Part shown: positions 32,149-42,846 of the stretch, one piece after another
Position numbering within the stretch: the stretch's first letter is position 1
How the letters are laid out: each line of letters opens with the position of its first letter
Assembly: GCA_900323505.1 (NCBI GenBank)
Contig: OOIN01000028.1
Location: forward strand, 558,001 to 622,000
DNA length: 64,000 bases
Origin: Ustilago trichophora
Taxonomy: Eukaryota; Basidiomycota; Ustilaginomycetes; Ustilaginales; Ustilaginaceae
Reading direction: 5' to 3'
Translations under genes and position numbers: made by a program
Notes under the pieces: generated by a model
The model's database searches: none
The model's input: the letters and a program-made list of their open reading frames with translations, nothing else
Told to the model about the DNA's origin: nothing

Positions 32149-34806
32149 CTATGCCAAGTAATTATACATGTTTCGCTCAGAAGAATGTCTTTCGAGATAC
32201 TCTCTTTCGATCAAACTCTCGATCCTCTTCTTGATCATGGGCAGCGTAGGTTGAAACCTGTTTGTCAACTGCCTGATTGTCTCCTGAACCAACTCGTTAT
32301 GGTTGAGAGACTTGCGGTTTTTCATAATCCTCACGATGCATGCTTCCACCAGGAAGGTGCGTTCCTCTTCAACCTTTTCGTTGGTAGCTTTGCGTTCTTT
32401 GGCCGTTTCCACGCGTGCGGCGATCTGCTGGATCTTGAAGCGCGCAAGAGGGCAGGTAAAGGCGTGGTTGAATGCAAAGGTGTCAGAAGGGGACACATCG
32501 CGAGATTTGGGAGTCTTGCTGAGGATGCGGAACTTGGCACATGCAAGTGATTGAAGCGTTCGCTGTAAGTCGGCATCGGGGATGTTGGTCGCTCGTGCAA
32601 TGTCACCGTACGAAAGAGTCTGATCCGGATCCTCCGAGGTATCGAAAAGCAATAGTACCACAAGTGCAAATGTCGACAGGTTTATCTCGTGCGTACGAGA
32701 CTTGAAAGCGACCCGAACATCGGCGTTCCCCAAATTGGCATGCCAAGTGAGCACACGCCCATTGTGCTTGGATTGGTAGAACTCTTCGAATCGTCTCCTG
32801 GCTTCCATGAGTACATCCGGCATAGTACAGCTGGGAGCTTGCGCCGAGATGGGCCAATTGGTACTCGTCAACACGTTGACAGATAGAGCAAAGGGCATGC
32901 TGCGGTGAGAGTTTTTGATGGTCTTGTTGAAGTCGTCCATTGTCTCTTCGCTAGTCTTCATGTCGTTGAGCATGCCTTGGAGCTTGGCAACGTATCCGTG
33001 GCCGGATTCAATCTTGAGCTTGGCCATCATTCCGCGTTCAGCATCGTCGGATACACTGCGACCCTGAAGCAAACGCTTGGCAAGATGCTGCTTGTAGTAG
33101 CGCTCAAAAGTGTCCTTTTCGTGAAGGAAGCGGAAGACGGAGATGGTTTTGCGGAGGACTTCTTCGACTTCGGCCTCGGTCTTGCCTTTGAGACCCTTTT
33201 TGAGATTCTCGTCGATGAAGAGCGAGATAAACTCAGGAGCGCGTTTGTTGGTGTTGATAAACGACTCGAAGGCCTCGTTGATCGAGGTCTCGCATCCAGT
33301 GTCTTTAACAAAGGCGGTATCGAGGATCGAGTCAAACTTGTTTTTGAAGTCGAGAACGTCTTCGACCCAGCGAATGGCGGTGGCGGCTTGTGGTGTTGAA
33401 GCATCGGCGTCTGCTGCTCTAGCTTTGCCCTTGGCGGAGGAAGGGCCTTCGTCAGGACCATCGGTGGAAGGAGCGTGCTGTTGAGCAGTTTGGCTGGTCA
33501 CTGCATCGTTGATGAGCTTGCCCTTGGCGGCAATGTAGCTCTTGAGGCCAAGTCGCAGGGTCTGCGGGCCCTCTGTGACCTTGTTGAAGAGTGTGTACAT
33601 GCGGCCGAGATCCTCCTTGCGGTCCTCATCGAGCATGGTGACCAGCCCTGAGCCGGGCATGTCGATGATGGTGGTGAGATGCTTGGCGAGGAAGTTCTTC
33701 TCGAGAAGGTTTTGAAGGGGCTTTTGCGTCTCTGGTTTAAGATAGACAGAGACGCGATCCGCCTCTTCCTGCAGTCTTCTGGCAACATGGGCCAGGTATT
33801 TGGCGGCATCGCCTGCGTCGAGCCATCGATCGGCTTCGGCAGAGTAGAAGGCTGCCGAAGTTTGGAGGAACGCGGGCTCAAAGTCGCTCGAGTAGACGGA
33901 AGGGTCTTGGTGGGAGGACATGCCGGGCTTGTGCTGCGTTAGATCGGCTAGCATATCCACGTTGGATTTGACGAGGGAGCGGCTGATGGCAGAACCTTCG
34001 CGTTCGATCTGGATGTGGGTGAGGAGGGTGCTATAGAGGTAGATCTGGATGGGGTATTTGGAGGAGCGAATGACGAAGTCGCGGAAGATCTCGAGACCAA
34101 GTCGGTTGATGGAAGGAACCTTGTGATTTTCGACATAGACGCGGTCGACGTACTTGAGAACCTCGGAGAGCTTGGACATGCAGCTACGATGATCGAGCCA
34201 TGTATCGCGGATGGCGGTCATGAGTCGTTCGCCAGCCTGAATGCGCGCCACTGCATCAGCGCGATCGCCGGCCTGCGTTGCCGACATGGAGGCAGCTGCT
34301 GCAGCGGCAGAACTGGAGGAAACATCTTGAGCACCATTGGGAACATCTGCGAACGAAACTTGGTCGGAAGCAGTTGCTTTTGCTTTGCCTTTGCTGTTGC
34401 TGGTGGCAGAAGTGTCGGCGTTGGTGCGAGACGAGGAAGATGCGGACTGAGAATGGTGCAGAAGAGATTCTGGCAAGATGATGCCTGCGGATACGGAAGC
34501 TGCGCCGCCAGGCGGGAAAGCAGGGATGATCTTTTCGCGACAAAGCTTGTCGAGATGCTGCTGGACCTGCTTCTTGACGCCGTGATAAAGCATGTCGCCC
34601 TGCTGGTAGAGGACGAGGTTGTACGCATATCGGTAGTGCTCCTCGTAGCTGAGCTTGGAGATGTTGTGATTTTGGATCTGAGAAATAGCATTGACGAGCC
34701 TGAGCCACATTTCTTCGATCGAAATTTCGAGACCGATCTTTTTGGGAGGCTTGAGTTTGGTGCCACGGGTGCCACCAGGTCTACGCATGGAGCCTGGGGC
34801 GTTCAT
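32149..34806 (-). CDS. CUL3: Cullin-3, scaffold of BTB-type ubiquitin ligases
   Basis: The 885-residue protein starts at ATG 34806 (context CCAACATGA). The frame continues upstream only to a TTG at 34878. The N-terminus (KLKPPKKIGLEISIEEMWLRL, then ISKLSYEEHYRYAYNLVL) is the Cullin-3-specific BTB-adaptor face. A Gly/Ser/Ala-rich insertion lies at ~110-195. The cullin homology domain carries the LLQGRSVSDDAERGMMAKLK block. The C-terminal winged helix contains the neddylation site IVRIMK with K829 and ends in RIESLIEREYLERHSSERN. The protein would bind Rbx1 and BTB substrate receptors and be activated by Nedd8. The length exceeds human CUL3 (768) because of the N-terminal insertion and an acidic/Ser-rich insertion near 440-480. 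Confidence 0.92.
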   Translation of the reverse strand: MNAPGSMRRPGGTRGTKLKPPKKIGLEISIEEMWLRLVNAISQIQNHNISKLSYEEHYRYAYNLVLYQQGDMLYHGVKKQVQQHLDKLCREKIIPAFPPGGAASVSAGIILPESLLHHSQSASSSSRTNADTSATSNSKGKAKATASDQVSFADVPNGAQDVSSSSAAAAAASMSATQAGDRADAVARIQAGERLMTAIRDTWLDHRSCMSKLSEVLKYVDRVYVENHKVPSINRLGLEIFRDFVIRSSKYPIQIYLYSTLLTHIQIEREGSAISRSLVKSNVDMLADLTQHKPGMSSHQDPSVYSSDFEPAFLQTSAAFYSAEADRWLDAGDAAKYLAHVARRLQEEADRVSVYLKPETQKPLQNLLEKNFLAKHLTTIIDMPGSGLVTMLDEDRKEDLGRMYTLFNKVTEGPQTLRLGLKSYIAAKGKLINDAVTSQTAQQHAPSTDGPDEGPSSAKGKARAADADASTPQAATAIRWVEDVLDFKNKFDSILDTAFVKDTGCETSINEAFESFINTNKRAPEFISLFIDENLKKGLKGKTEAEVEEVLRKTISVFRFLHEKDTFERYYKQHLAKRLLQGRSVSDDAERGMMAKLKIESGHGYVAKLQGMLNDMKTSEETMDDFNKTIKNSHRSMPFALSVNVLTSTNWPISAQAPSCTMPDVLMEARRRFEEFYQSKHNGRVLTWHANLGNADVRVAFKSRTHEINLSTFALVVLLLFDTSEDPDQTLSYGDIARATNIPDADLQRTLQSLACAKFRILSKTPKSRDVSPSDTFAFNHAFTCPLARFKIQQIAARVETAKERKATNEKVEEERTFLVEACIVRIMKNRKSLNHNELVQETIRQLTNRFQPTLPMIKKRIESLIEREYLERHSSERNMYNYLA

Positions 34807-35282
34807 GTTGGCGGCTGCGGCGTTGTGGCAGTGAGCAGGGAGCAGCGCAGAAACTCGATGGCTAGTAGGAGCGGGCAATGGCTGAATGCGCAGCCGGGGC
34901 GGGCGGAAGCGGAGGGAACGTCTGAGATCAAAATGGAGCTCTGAGCGAAGGGTAAGTTTGTCGCTAGATCAAAGACGTGAGGGATGATGCTACAGATGCG
35001 TTGGTTGGCTTGACCAAGGGGTGGCGCAAGGACGGGGAGAAGCGGGTTGTTGACGATCACGAGCGAAAGATGCTAGCCGGAATAGAAAGAAGGAAGCGTG
35101 CTGATAACAGAAGTGTGCGCAATACTGATATCGTGGAGGACGAAGATGAGGACAAGCAAGAGGAGGACGAGCAAGGAGCTGGTGGTGGTGCTGAGCTCAC
35201 TCGGTAGCCATGCACGCACACGCCTCGGAAAAGTGGGATTTTTGTGTCAATGCTCCACTCGAAAAATCAAAAATCAAATATA

Positions 35283-35331
35283 ACAGCACAGCACAGCACA
35301 GCACAGCACAGCACAGCACAGCACAGCACAA
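35283..35331. repeat. (ACAGC)n pentanucleotide microsatellite
   Basis: Nearly ten perfect units. The same pentamer recurs at 39544-39575. Confidence 0.95.
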
Positions 35332-35623
35332 CTATTGTCATCCAAAAAGACTGCTGCCGTGCGAGATTCTCAAAAAGTGTTATTCCGACGCGTCCAACAA
35401 ACAACAGGCAACCAACCCCTCATCAAATCGGGAATGGATCTCAATTTCCAATCTAGATTGGCATCAAAGTCGCGAATCTCGACAAAGCCCAGCCAAAAGC
35501 GAGAGAGGCCGCGCGATTCGGGATGCAGGGTGGAGCAATACAAAATTGGCAAACCGGAGGCATTCCAGCCAATACAAAAAAAAGCAGAGCAAGCTGCATC
35601 TCTGCTTAGGCGGTTTTGTTCTT

Positions 35624-35624
<1 letters not shown>

Positions 35625-35665
<41 letters not shown>
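35625..35665. repeat. (CT)n dinucleotide microsatellite
   Basis: About 20 perfect CT units in the SDS3 upstream region. Confidence 0.95.
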
Positions 35666-35667
<2 letters not shown>

Positions 35668-36005
35668 CGCGCCGGCTAAGAGAGGAAAGTGGCTGGCTGC
35701 TGCTGCTCGTGGCTTCTGAATGATTTCTTGTCGACTCGCTCTCCATCGCTTGATTGCCTTGATTAGGATGGTCCGCTCGCAACCATTGCTCCGTCTCCTA
35801 TCCTCTCACTTACCACACCCCAACCTCACCATTGCATCCACATCACTTCCATAATCTATCTAGCAGACCAGCTCGAACAGCTGAAATTGTACTGTCGCGC
35901 TCGCACTCGTTGCCGCGTTGCTTTTCGGCAGCATCCGCCTTGGTGATTCTCAGGCGTACGACACCATTTCTTGACTCGGTCGCCTCCCATTTCCTCTTCC
36001 TCTTC

Positions 36006-36050
36006 CCGCATCCGCATCCGCATCCGCATCCGCATCCGCATCCGCATCCG
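36006..36050. repeat. (CCGCAT)n hexanucleotide microsatellite
   Basis: About 7.5 perfect units within the probable SDS3 leader, some 150 bases before the start codon. Confidence 0.95.
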
Positions 36051-36196
36051 CAGCCGATAAACTCGACCTCGATCGCAGCTGCTGTCTAATCAGTCTTGTC
36101 TGTCGCTTTTTTCATATCAGCTGCCAGCACGCGCATCTTGCTCAACCCCCTGCCATCCTGCCCACCAGCGGCTGACAAGCACCACCTTGACCCAAC

Positions 36197-38371
36197 ATGG
36201 CATCCTCGCTGGATCGCCAGCAAATCGGCCCACAAATGTCTGGCCCCAAAAGACTCTCCAACCATCCGGATAGATACGACCATCCGCCTATGCCACACCA
36301 TCTCCAACAAGATCCTTACCAGAATGGTCCAGGTACGCGTCCCTTTGCCCCCTTCCCTTGCTTTTCGGCTCACCCGTCGTTTGCTAAGCTGTTGTGATGA
36401 CCACTCACCCTCTCTTCCTTGCCTTCCGCTTATTATTCGTTTACCTTCCCACGCATAGGCTATCCACCCGGTCCATCTTACCCTCCCCGTGGAGACCCTG
36501 GCCGTCCACCAGTAGGCATGCACCACCACCGACCACCCTCGCCTCCGCCCATGTCCCATCGTGATCCTCGCGCCGGCATGGGTCCTCCTGGTCCTAACGG
36601 TCCCCCTCCACCCGGTATGATGGGGATGCCACCCAATGACCGCTACGGTATGCCGCCTTACCGTCCCAGCCCCGGTCCGCACCCGCCGTCCCCATCCTGG
36701 CAGAATCAGCAGCTCTACCAGGGTCCTCCACCACCCGGCGCATCCTCGCTCCCTCCTCACTTACATCAGCCCAGCTACAACAACGTGCCTCCTCAGCACC
36801 GCGGATCACCGCATATGGCTCCTCACATGCCTCTGCCACCGCCTCACCACGCAGGCGGTCCTCCGCTTCCACCTCACAATGTCGCCGGTGGTCCTGGCAG
36901 CGCCATATCGGAATCTCACGCCAAGCAACTCGCCTCGCCCGCTTCCACCAGCCGCAAATCGCCCAAGCCTTCAGGCAAGACGAGTCGCAAGGAGAAGAAG
37001 GAAAAGGACGCCGCTGCCTCAGGATCCGCCGCTATGGCCAAGAACGCAAGCACAGAGACCACCGCCTCCAAGCGTGGCGCCACCAAAGCCGAGAAAGCGG
37101 CCGCTGCTGCAGCTGCTTCGGCTGCTGCCAATGCCTCGAGCGCCGCTTCTGGCGTCAATGCTTCAGCTGCTTCCAATGCTGCTGCTGCCAACTTGGCCGC
37201 TTCGCAAGCTGCGCTGGACGCGAGTACAGCAGCTGTCGGCGGTGCACCTGTTGCCACTGAAAGCAAGAAGGACAAGAAGCGCAAAGAGGTCATTGATCGC
37301 ATCCACCGCATCCATTTCGAGACCATCGAGAACCGCGAGAGCTTGTATCAAGAACTCTACCATGCCCTAACTTCGTCGTATGCAACCCTCCTCTCCAACC
37401 CCGCCAGGTCACGTCACTACACGCTCGAGCTCACTCGACTTACTTTGCAACGCGATGCTGCGCTGCGAGAGACCGCCTTGCTTCACGCCCACCAGCTCGA
37501 ATCGGCCCGTCTCGCTTACGAGAACGAAAAACACAAGGTGGACGAAGAGGCACGTCTCGCCAAGCGCGGTGCTCGCGAGAAGCTGCTTGCTGTGGTTGAA
37601 GCTACCAAGAAGCGATTGCAAGAGGAGAAGGAAGGAGGTGATGTCGCAGTCGATGCCTTCTTTGACAGCGCTCAGCGACCACACACCACCCGCAAGTTGC
37701 GCAACAAGGCGACAAGTAGAAGAGGCGGTGGAGGTGGCGCCAATGACGATGACAGCGATGCTCCCAACGCAAGCGCGCGAGGCGTCAACGGACACAGCAG
37801 CGCATCGGGTCTAGGCATTGCGAGTGGGCTTCAAGAGCTCATCGCGCTCTCCGGCTTTGGTCGCGACGAAGTGGGTGGTGCAGGACGCCTCGGTCTCACT
37901 TCGGGTCTCGATCTCGGCGGTCTCGGTTTGACGTTTGGTGGTGGAGGAGACTTGCTTTCAGGCGCAGGTATGGGAGATAGCAGCTACATGGGCGGCGGTG
38001 GTCGCAATCTCACCGTCATCGGCGGTGCCAACGGTACTATTGGCGGTGTCAAGGGCGGCAGCAAGAAAAAGGGCGCTTCTAAAGCGGCTGCAGCAGCAGC
38101 AGCCGCCGCCTCTGCGGCGGCTGCTCGCGAAGCTTCGGCGACTGGTGGAGATGACGACGAATCGAACAGCCGTGTAGCAGCAGCAGCTGCCGCCGCGGCA
38201 GCGGCAGCGGCTGCTGCGGCTGCTGCTGCGGTTGTGACGACGTCAGGAGGCAGGCTACGATGGGATGCGGGCAAATCGCTCAACCAGCTGACACCGGCCA
38301 AAGACTTTGAGATCGAGTCGGATCTGATCAACATTCGCAAGACTAACGGCAAGCGTGCACGTCGCAAGTAG
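36197..38371 (+). CDS. Sds3-like subunit of the Rpd3L/Sin3 histone deacetylase complex
   Basis: Two exons (36197-36332, 36459-38371) give 682 residues. Exon 1 encodes MASSLDRQQIGPQMSGPKRL; the join restores a Gly codon. Residues ~46-170 are Pro/Gly/His-rich, and ~210-300 are Ala/Lys-rich. The recognisable part is ~315-450: IHFETIENRESLYQELYHAL, then a long coiled coil with repeated Leu/Arg/Glu spacing, then KRLQEEKEG and TRKLRNK. This order matches Sds3/BRMS1-family proteins. The C-terminus, after an 18-residue alanine run, ends in LNQLTPAKDFEIESDLINIR plus a basic tail. Sds3 proteins bridge Sin3 and the deacetylase Rpd3 and are needed for its activity. The assignment rests on helix pattern and flanking motifs, so a related Dep1-type subunit is the main alternative. 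Confidence 0.72.
36333..36458 (+). other. Intron of the SDS3-like gene (126 bp)
   Basis: Donor GTACGC after GGTCCAG; acceptor CACGCATAG. A GCTAAG element near 36383 could be the branch point. Without splicing, exon 1 runs into a stop after 66 codons. Confidence 0.8.
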
Positions 38372-39035
38372 ACAGAAGGTGGTGTGTATGTTTTTAAAGA
38401 TTTGATCTTGATTTTTCGTATACCTGATCTGGTGGTTTGATTGCAATGCTAGATTGTATGCTGTCTTTTCTGGTGGTGATTGTGTGTTAGTGTGAATAAA
38501 GATGGCGAACGAGGCCCGATTGGATTGAAATCGGCGTTGCTGGCGATGAGATGGAAAGGCGGGAAGGCGGACCAGGCGGGAAATGACCGGCGTCGCGTCC
38601 AGTGCAGCCCACTTTGGAGGCTTATGCCGAACACCCCACGAAAGAAAATCATTTCCAATGGAATCAATTGAGGGCGGCAATTTCGGCCCTCGCCTCCGAA
38701 AACCAACATTCTTTTTTTTCTTCCTCCCTGAAGCCGAATATCGGCCATACCTAACCTAACTTAAGCTTGTGATTGTTGTACATGAAGTGGGTTTTTAGTG
38801 TTTTGCGATGGCTGTGCTACCGATTGCGTTGTGATGGTGGTTTCTGCGGCAGTGGATCGGGAATCAAGGTTGATGGGTGACGCTTTTGATTGGATTAGGG
38901 TCAATGTTGGGACATAGTTACGGTGTGCTATTTTTCCGATGCTTCGGGCTAGGTTTATCTGAGTCACATCGCGCTTGCACAAGTGGGACAGGGCGGCAAG
39001 GGTGGAGGAAAGGGTCCCGGCGGCATCTTGGCTGC

Positions 39036-39059
39036 CACACACACACACACACACACACA
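39036..39059. repeat. (CA)12 dinucleotide microsatellite
   Basis: Twelve CA units followed by AA. Confidence 0.9.
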
Positions 39060-39543
39060 ACGCTAAAGAAGAGGAGATGGCGGGTTCCAAGCTTAGGAAT
39101 GCGACGCAGAACAAAAGGATGGTATGCGAGCGCAGGATTTGTGGGATTGAACGGCTTTTGTTACGATACGGCCCACGTCGATCCGCGAGTTGGACAATCA
39201 TGTGGACACTTTGCTCCCCCATGCCGACACGAGACTTGAATGAGTCAAGCCGCTTAGCCAAATCCGATCCCCACCCTCACCCTCACCAACGGCCCTGTTG
39301 GGATTATGTCCGCTTGGTCGCTTGGTGGCTGGCCAGTGCTGCGATTCTTTGTGCGCTGCTAAGCGGTTCTAGGTGGCCATTCTGAGAAGTGACCGGGTTG
39401 GATGCGCTATGGCTAGGCAAAGGCATGGCGTGGTCGTGTGATGTGAGCCAAATTTTGATTTGTGTGCCGTTTGAGAAAAGCGGGATGTGCATCGAATTTC
39501 GAGAGATTGCGCTTGCATTGCCGCGGCGATTCCGTTTCTCAGT

Positions 39544-39575
39544 CACAGCACAGCACAGCACAGCACAGCACAGCA
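39544..39575. repeat. (CACAG)n pentanucleotide microsatellite, second copy
   Basis: About six units of the same pentamer and strand sense as at 35283-35331. Confidence 0.92.
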
Positions 39576-39987
39576 ATGACAGCCATCTTAGCCAAACCAA
39601 CTTACAGTGTCACTGCGTGTTGCAAATGACCGATTTCTCCACTTTGTGCCGCCTGTGCTACCTGTAGAACTTTGCAGCAAACTTTTGGCAGGAAAAAGTG
39701 AATATCCGTTGCAGCGTGCAATGGCCCTGTCACAAAGTCACTTACTGCGCTCTAACGGCATGGTCCGCTATCGCCGCCCTCTCTGATCTTGCACCTATCC
39801 ATTCAATCACGATCCCTCTTTATCCTCCTGCCTCTACCATATACATACATACATCGCACTGGTCACGTTATATCGTCGAGGTAAAAGCTCATCTGGTATG
39901 AGCTCTACACCATTCCGACTTGCAAGCATCAGCTGTCGACCTCGCTACACCCTAGCCGTCTCCATCCTACCTTGACATTCCAACACC

Positions 39988-42186
39988 ATGACGCACTCTG
40001 GCGCTGATCAACAGCCTTCCACGCCGCCATCTACACACCAACTAGCCAATGTCGCCACCAGCAGCGCCAGCACCAGCACCACCAGCACCACCACCACCAT
40101 TACTACTTCTACACCATTCCCAGCAGCATCTCCAATAGTGTCTTCACATTCATCCTCACTACCACCAGATCTCGAGGCACAATCGCATCCAACAGCAGCC
40201 TATCGCACCACTCTAGAACGTTCCCAATCCACATCCATCAGCACCAAACTCAACTTGACTACCACAGACGACACGACACACAGCCTTCGTCGCGATTCGC
40301 ATCACGATTCGCGTCACGATGACGATCGCCACTCTCAGCATCATCACAACGATGATGGCACCACCGCCGCACCCACCCCCGAGAGCGCGACAGAGCACAA
40401 GGTCAATCTGCAGGATCAGACCAACTTCCTCCCCAAAAAGCAAGTCATCCTCGTCTTTGCCGGTCTCTCGGCAGCGCTGCTCGTCGCCCTCCTCGACCAA
40501 TCCATCATCAGTACCGCGCTCGGCACCATCACCGCCTCCTTCCATGCCGGCAACGAGTCTTCCTGGCTCTCAACATCCTATCTCTTGACCTCAACAGCCG
40601 CAAGTCCTCTCTATGGCAGATTCAGCGACATCTTTGGCAGAAAGGCTTGCATCATCTTTGCCCTCACCGGATTCCTCATCGGTAGTGCACTATGTGCTGC
40701 CGCCCAGTCCATCACACAGCTCATCGTATTTCGTGCGATTGCTGGTGCCTTTGGTGGTGGAATCGTGTCTCTCGTCATGGTGGTTGTTGGTGATGTTGTC
40801 TCGTTGCGTGAACGTGGCACTTACCAGGGTCTGCTGGGCGTCGTCGTCGCCATCTCGAATGCCGGAGGTCCTCTCATTGGTGGTGCACTCTCTTCTGTAG
40901 GATGGCGCTGGTGCTTTATCATCGCCGTCCCCATCGGTCTCGTCGCACTGATCAGCGTCATCATCCTTCTCCCGCTCAAAAAGGTCGAAGGCAGCGTCAA
41001 GAGCAAGCTCGCCAAGATCGACTACCTCGGTACCGCCCTCGTTCTCGCCGGCACTGTACTTTTGCTACTTGGTCTCAACTGGGGTGGTCAGCAGTATGCC
41101 TGGTCCAGCCCGCACGTCCTTGTCACTCTGATCTTGGGTGCCGTCATCTTTGTCGTCTTTGCCATCGTTGAAGCACGCGTCGCAGCACTGCCCCTTGTTC
41201 CCATGCGTCTATTCAAGATCGGAACAGTATGCAGCGTACTCGTGCAGACCGTTTGTTCAGGTGGCATTTTCTATCTCCTCCTTTTCTTTGTGCCGCAATT
41301 CACCCAAGTCGTCAAAGGATACTCTGGAGTCAAAGCCGGTGTGACACTGATCCCACTTATGGCCCTCCAAGCGACCACATCCACCGTGGCCGGAATCATT
41401 GTTTCCAAGACGGGCAAGTACAAGGCTATCATCGTTGTCGGCTTTGGTATCTTCTCCATCGGCGTTGGCCTACTCAGCCTCCTCAATCAGAATTCTTCGA
41501 TTGGGCAGGTGATTGGCTTCTTGCTCCTCTCTGGCTTTGGAGCCGGTGGAACACTTCAAACCACCCTCGTTGCCGCCCAAAATGCCGTCGACAGACGCGA
41601 TCTTGCCGTCGTCACATCTACACGCAATTTCATGCGCCTCTTCGGAGGCACTTTGAGCCTGGCCATCAGCTATACCATCCTCAACAACACGGTCCGCAGC
41701 GAAGTCAAATCTCTACCAGCAGACGTGATCCGTCAAGTGGTTCGCAACCCTAAACTGATCACCGATGGCAGGTTCGACGAGGCCACAAGCCAGCTCCTAC
41801 TGCATGCCTACGTGCAAGCATTCAGAAACGTCTTCCGCTTCGGGCTGGGTTTGACGCTATTGGCGTTTGTCGTGACGGTACTGTTCACAAAGGAATTCAG
41901 CCTGGACAGGAATGATGACCAAAAGAGAAAGGAGGAAGGTAAACAGTGGTATGCCGAGAAAAAGGAAAGACGACATGCAAAGAAACATCCTGGTGAACAG
42001 AGCGTGTTGCACAGCAGACGACAATCGCACGAGACCACCACGCAGGCGCCGCCAGAGCCCGAAGCTAGCACCGAGTCGCAGCAGCAGCAGCAGCAGCAGG
42101 AGCAGGAGCAGCAGCAGCACAGCAGAGAGGGCGACTTGGAAAAAGGTCTTATCCCTGCAACCTCTGCAACCTCTGTCTCTCGGTAG
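39988..42186 (+). CDS. MFS exporter, DHA2 (14-TM drug:H+ antiporter) type
   Basis: The 732-residue protein has a ~145-residue Ser/Thr/His-rich cytosolic N-terminus. The membrane domain starts at ~150 (VILVFAGLSAALLVALLDQS, with the LDxSI motif typical of DHA exporters). Motif A reads GRFSDIFGRK, and the antiporter motif C region reads NAGGPLIGGAL. Further hydrophobic segments continue to ~625, consistent with 14 helices. The basic cytosolic tail has a Gln-rich run encoded by CAG/GAG codons (42078-42120). DHA2 members export drugs, dyes, siderophores or secondary metabolites at the plasma or vacuolar membrane; the substrate cannot be told from sequence. No biosynthetic cluster surrounds it, which argues for general detoxification or transport. 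Confidence 0.88.
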   Translation: MTHSGADQQPSTPPSTHQLANVATSSASTSTTSTTTTITTSTPFPAASPIVSSHSSSLPPDLEAQSHPTAAYRTTLERSQSTSISTKLNLTTTDDTTHSLRRDSHHDSRHDDDRHSQHHHNDDGTTAAPTPESATEHKVNLQDQTNFLPKKQVILVFAGLSAALLVALLDQSIISTALGTITASFHAGNESSWLSTSYLLTSTAASPLYGRFSDIFGRKACIIFALTGFLIGSALCAAAQSITQLIVFRAIAGAFGGGIVSLVMVVVGDVVSLRERGTYQGLLGVVVAISNAGGPLIGGALSSVGWRWCFIIAVPIGLVALISVIILLPLKKVEGSVKSKLAKIDYLGTALVLAGTVLLLLGLNWGGQQYAWSSPHVLVTLILGAVIFVVFAIVEARVAALPLVPMRLFKIGTVCSVLVQTVCSGGIFYLLLFFVPQFTQVVKGYSGVKAGVTLIPLMALQATTSTVAGIIVSKTGKYKAIIVVGFGIFSIGVGLLSLLNQNSSIGQVIGFLLLSGFGAGGTLQTTLVAAQNAVDRRDLAVVTSTRNFMRLFGGTLSLAISYTILNNTVRSEVKSLPADVIRQVVRNPKLITDGRFDEATSQLLLHAYVQAFRNVFRFGLGLTLLAFVVTVLFTKEFSLDRNDDQKRKEEGKQWYAEKKERRHAKKHPGEQSVLHSRRQSHETTTQAPPEPEASTESQQQQQQQEQEQQQHSREGDLEKGLIPATSATSVSR

Positions 42187-42846
42187 AACAGAACTATACA
42201 CTCACAAAGGGAACAACAGATGTAACTTATAGCTTGTGGTAGTGATCGCATATGTATTTTTACCCCACATCATCGAACTGATTTCGAAATGTGCTCCCCT
42301 TGTGGTAATGTGTGTGATCCACTGGACGACAGTGCCTGATACTGCTTTTTTTCGTGTGTGTGGTCGAAGGGGCGGCATGAGTGAGTGGCAGCGTGATTAA
42401 CATGGCGACCAGCGAGAACGAAGAGCAAAGAGGATGTGGTGTTTTGATCCAGTCCGTGCGACTCCTTGACCACATTAATAATATGCAGGGTTCTTTGTTT
42501 CCGGCGGGCGAAAAGGAGAAATTTCATTTTCGGCTGGTCAGGAGCGGCGGCGGCGGCAATCAACCCTTTTTCACGACGCTCGAGTTTCATTTCGTCAACC
42601 ATCATCTCTGTCACCTTTCACCTTTCCTACCAAGGAAAAAGCTTGAGAGGAGCTGTCTTGAGCAACACGAGACACTATCATTCAACACTGTCGCATCGAA
42701 ATCAGTGGGATCAACATTGGAGTCAAGCAGCATCTCATCTCTTCACTGCCAGACAAGTCATTGTCCAGGACATCTCCCAGCATCCGCCATCAACCCCGCT
42801 ACTACAGACATCAACACAAGCACATCTCAAAAAAACTATATCTACA
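42187..42846. other. Intergenic region between DHA2 exporter and small membrane protein
   Basis: The 660 bases contain the 3' end of the exporter gene and the leader of the next gene. Overlapping frames exist on both strands, but none has a domain or a credible composition. Confidence 0.4.

Larger units (their letters stand above)
34807..36196. promoter_or_regulatory. Divergent CUL3 / SDS3-like intergenic region with microsatellites
   Basis: The 1.39 kb contains three simple-sequence arrays, listed separately, at 35283-35331, 35625-35665 and 36006-36050. From ~35800 onward the C/T-rich sequence is the likely SDS3 leader. No gene is supported. Confidence 0.55.
38372..39987. other. Intergenic region SDS3-like to DHA2 transporter
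   Basis: The 1.6 kb holds a (CA)12 array (39036-39059), a second ACAGC-type array (39544-39575) and a short CCTAACCTAACTTA stretch near 38750. The region from ~39760 looks like the transporter leader. A 166-codon minus-strand frame (38761-39261) translates the CA array and has no domain, so it is not called. Confidence 0.5.

Noticed and set aside
34807..34878. N-terminal extension of cullin-3 to 34878
   Set aside because: The first codon there is TTG and the extra residues have no cullin similarity; ATG 34806 has good context.
35283..35331. CRISPR-like or other spaced repeat array
   Set aside because: Units are contiguous five-base repeats without spacers; this is a microsatellite in a eukaryotic genome.
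38761..39261. 166-codon minus-strand frame
   Set aside because: It translates the CA microsatellite as alternating Cys-Val, which is typical of a chance frame.
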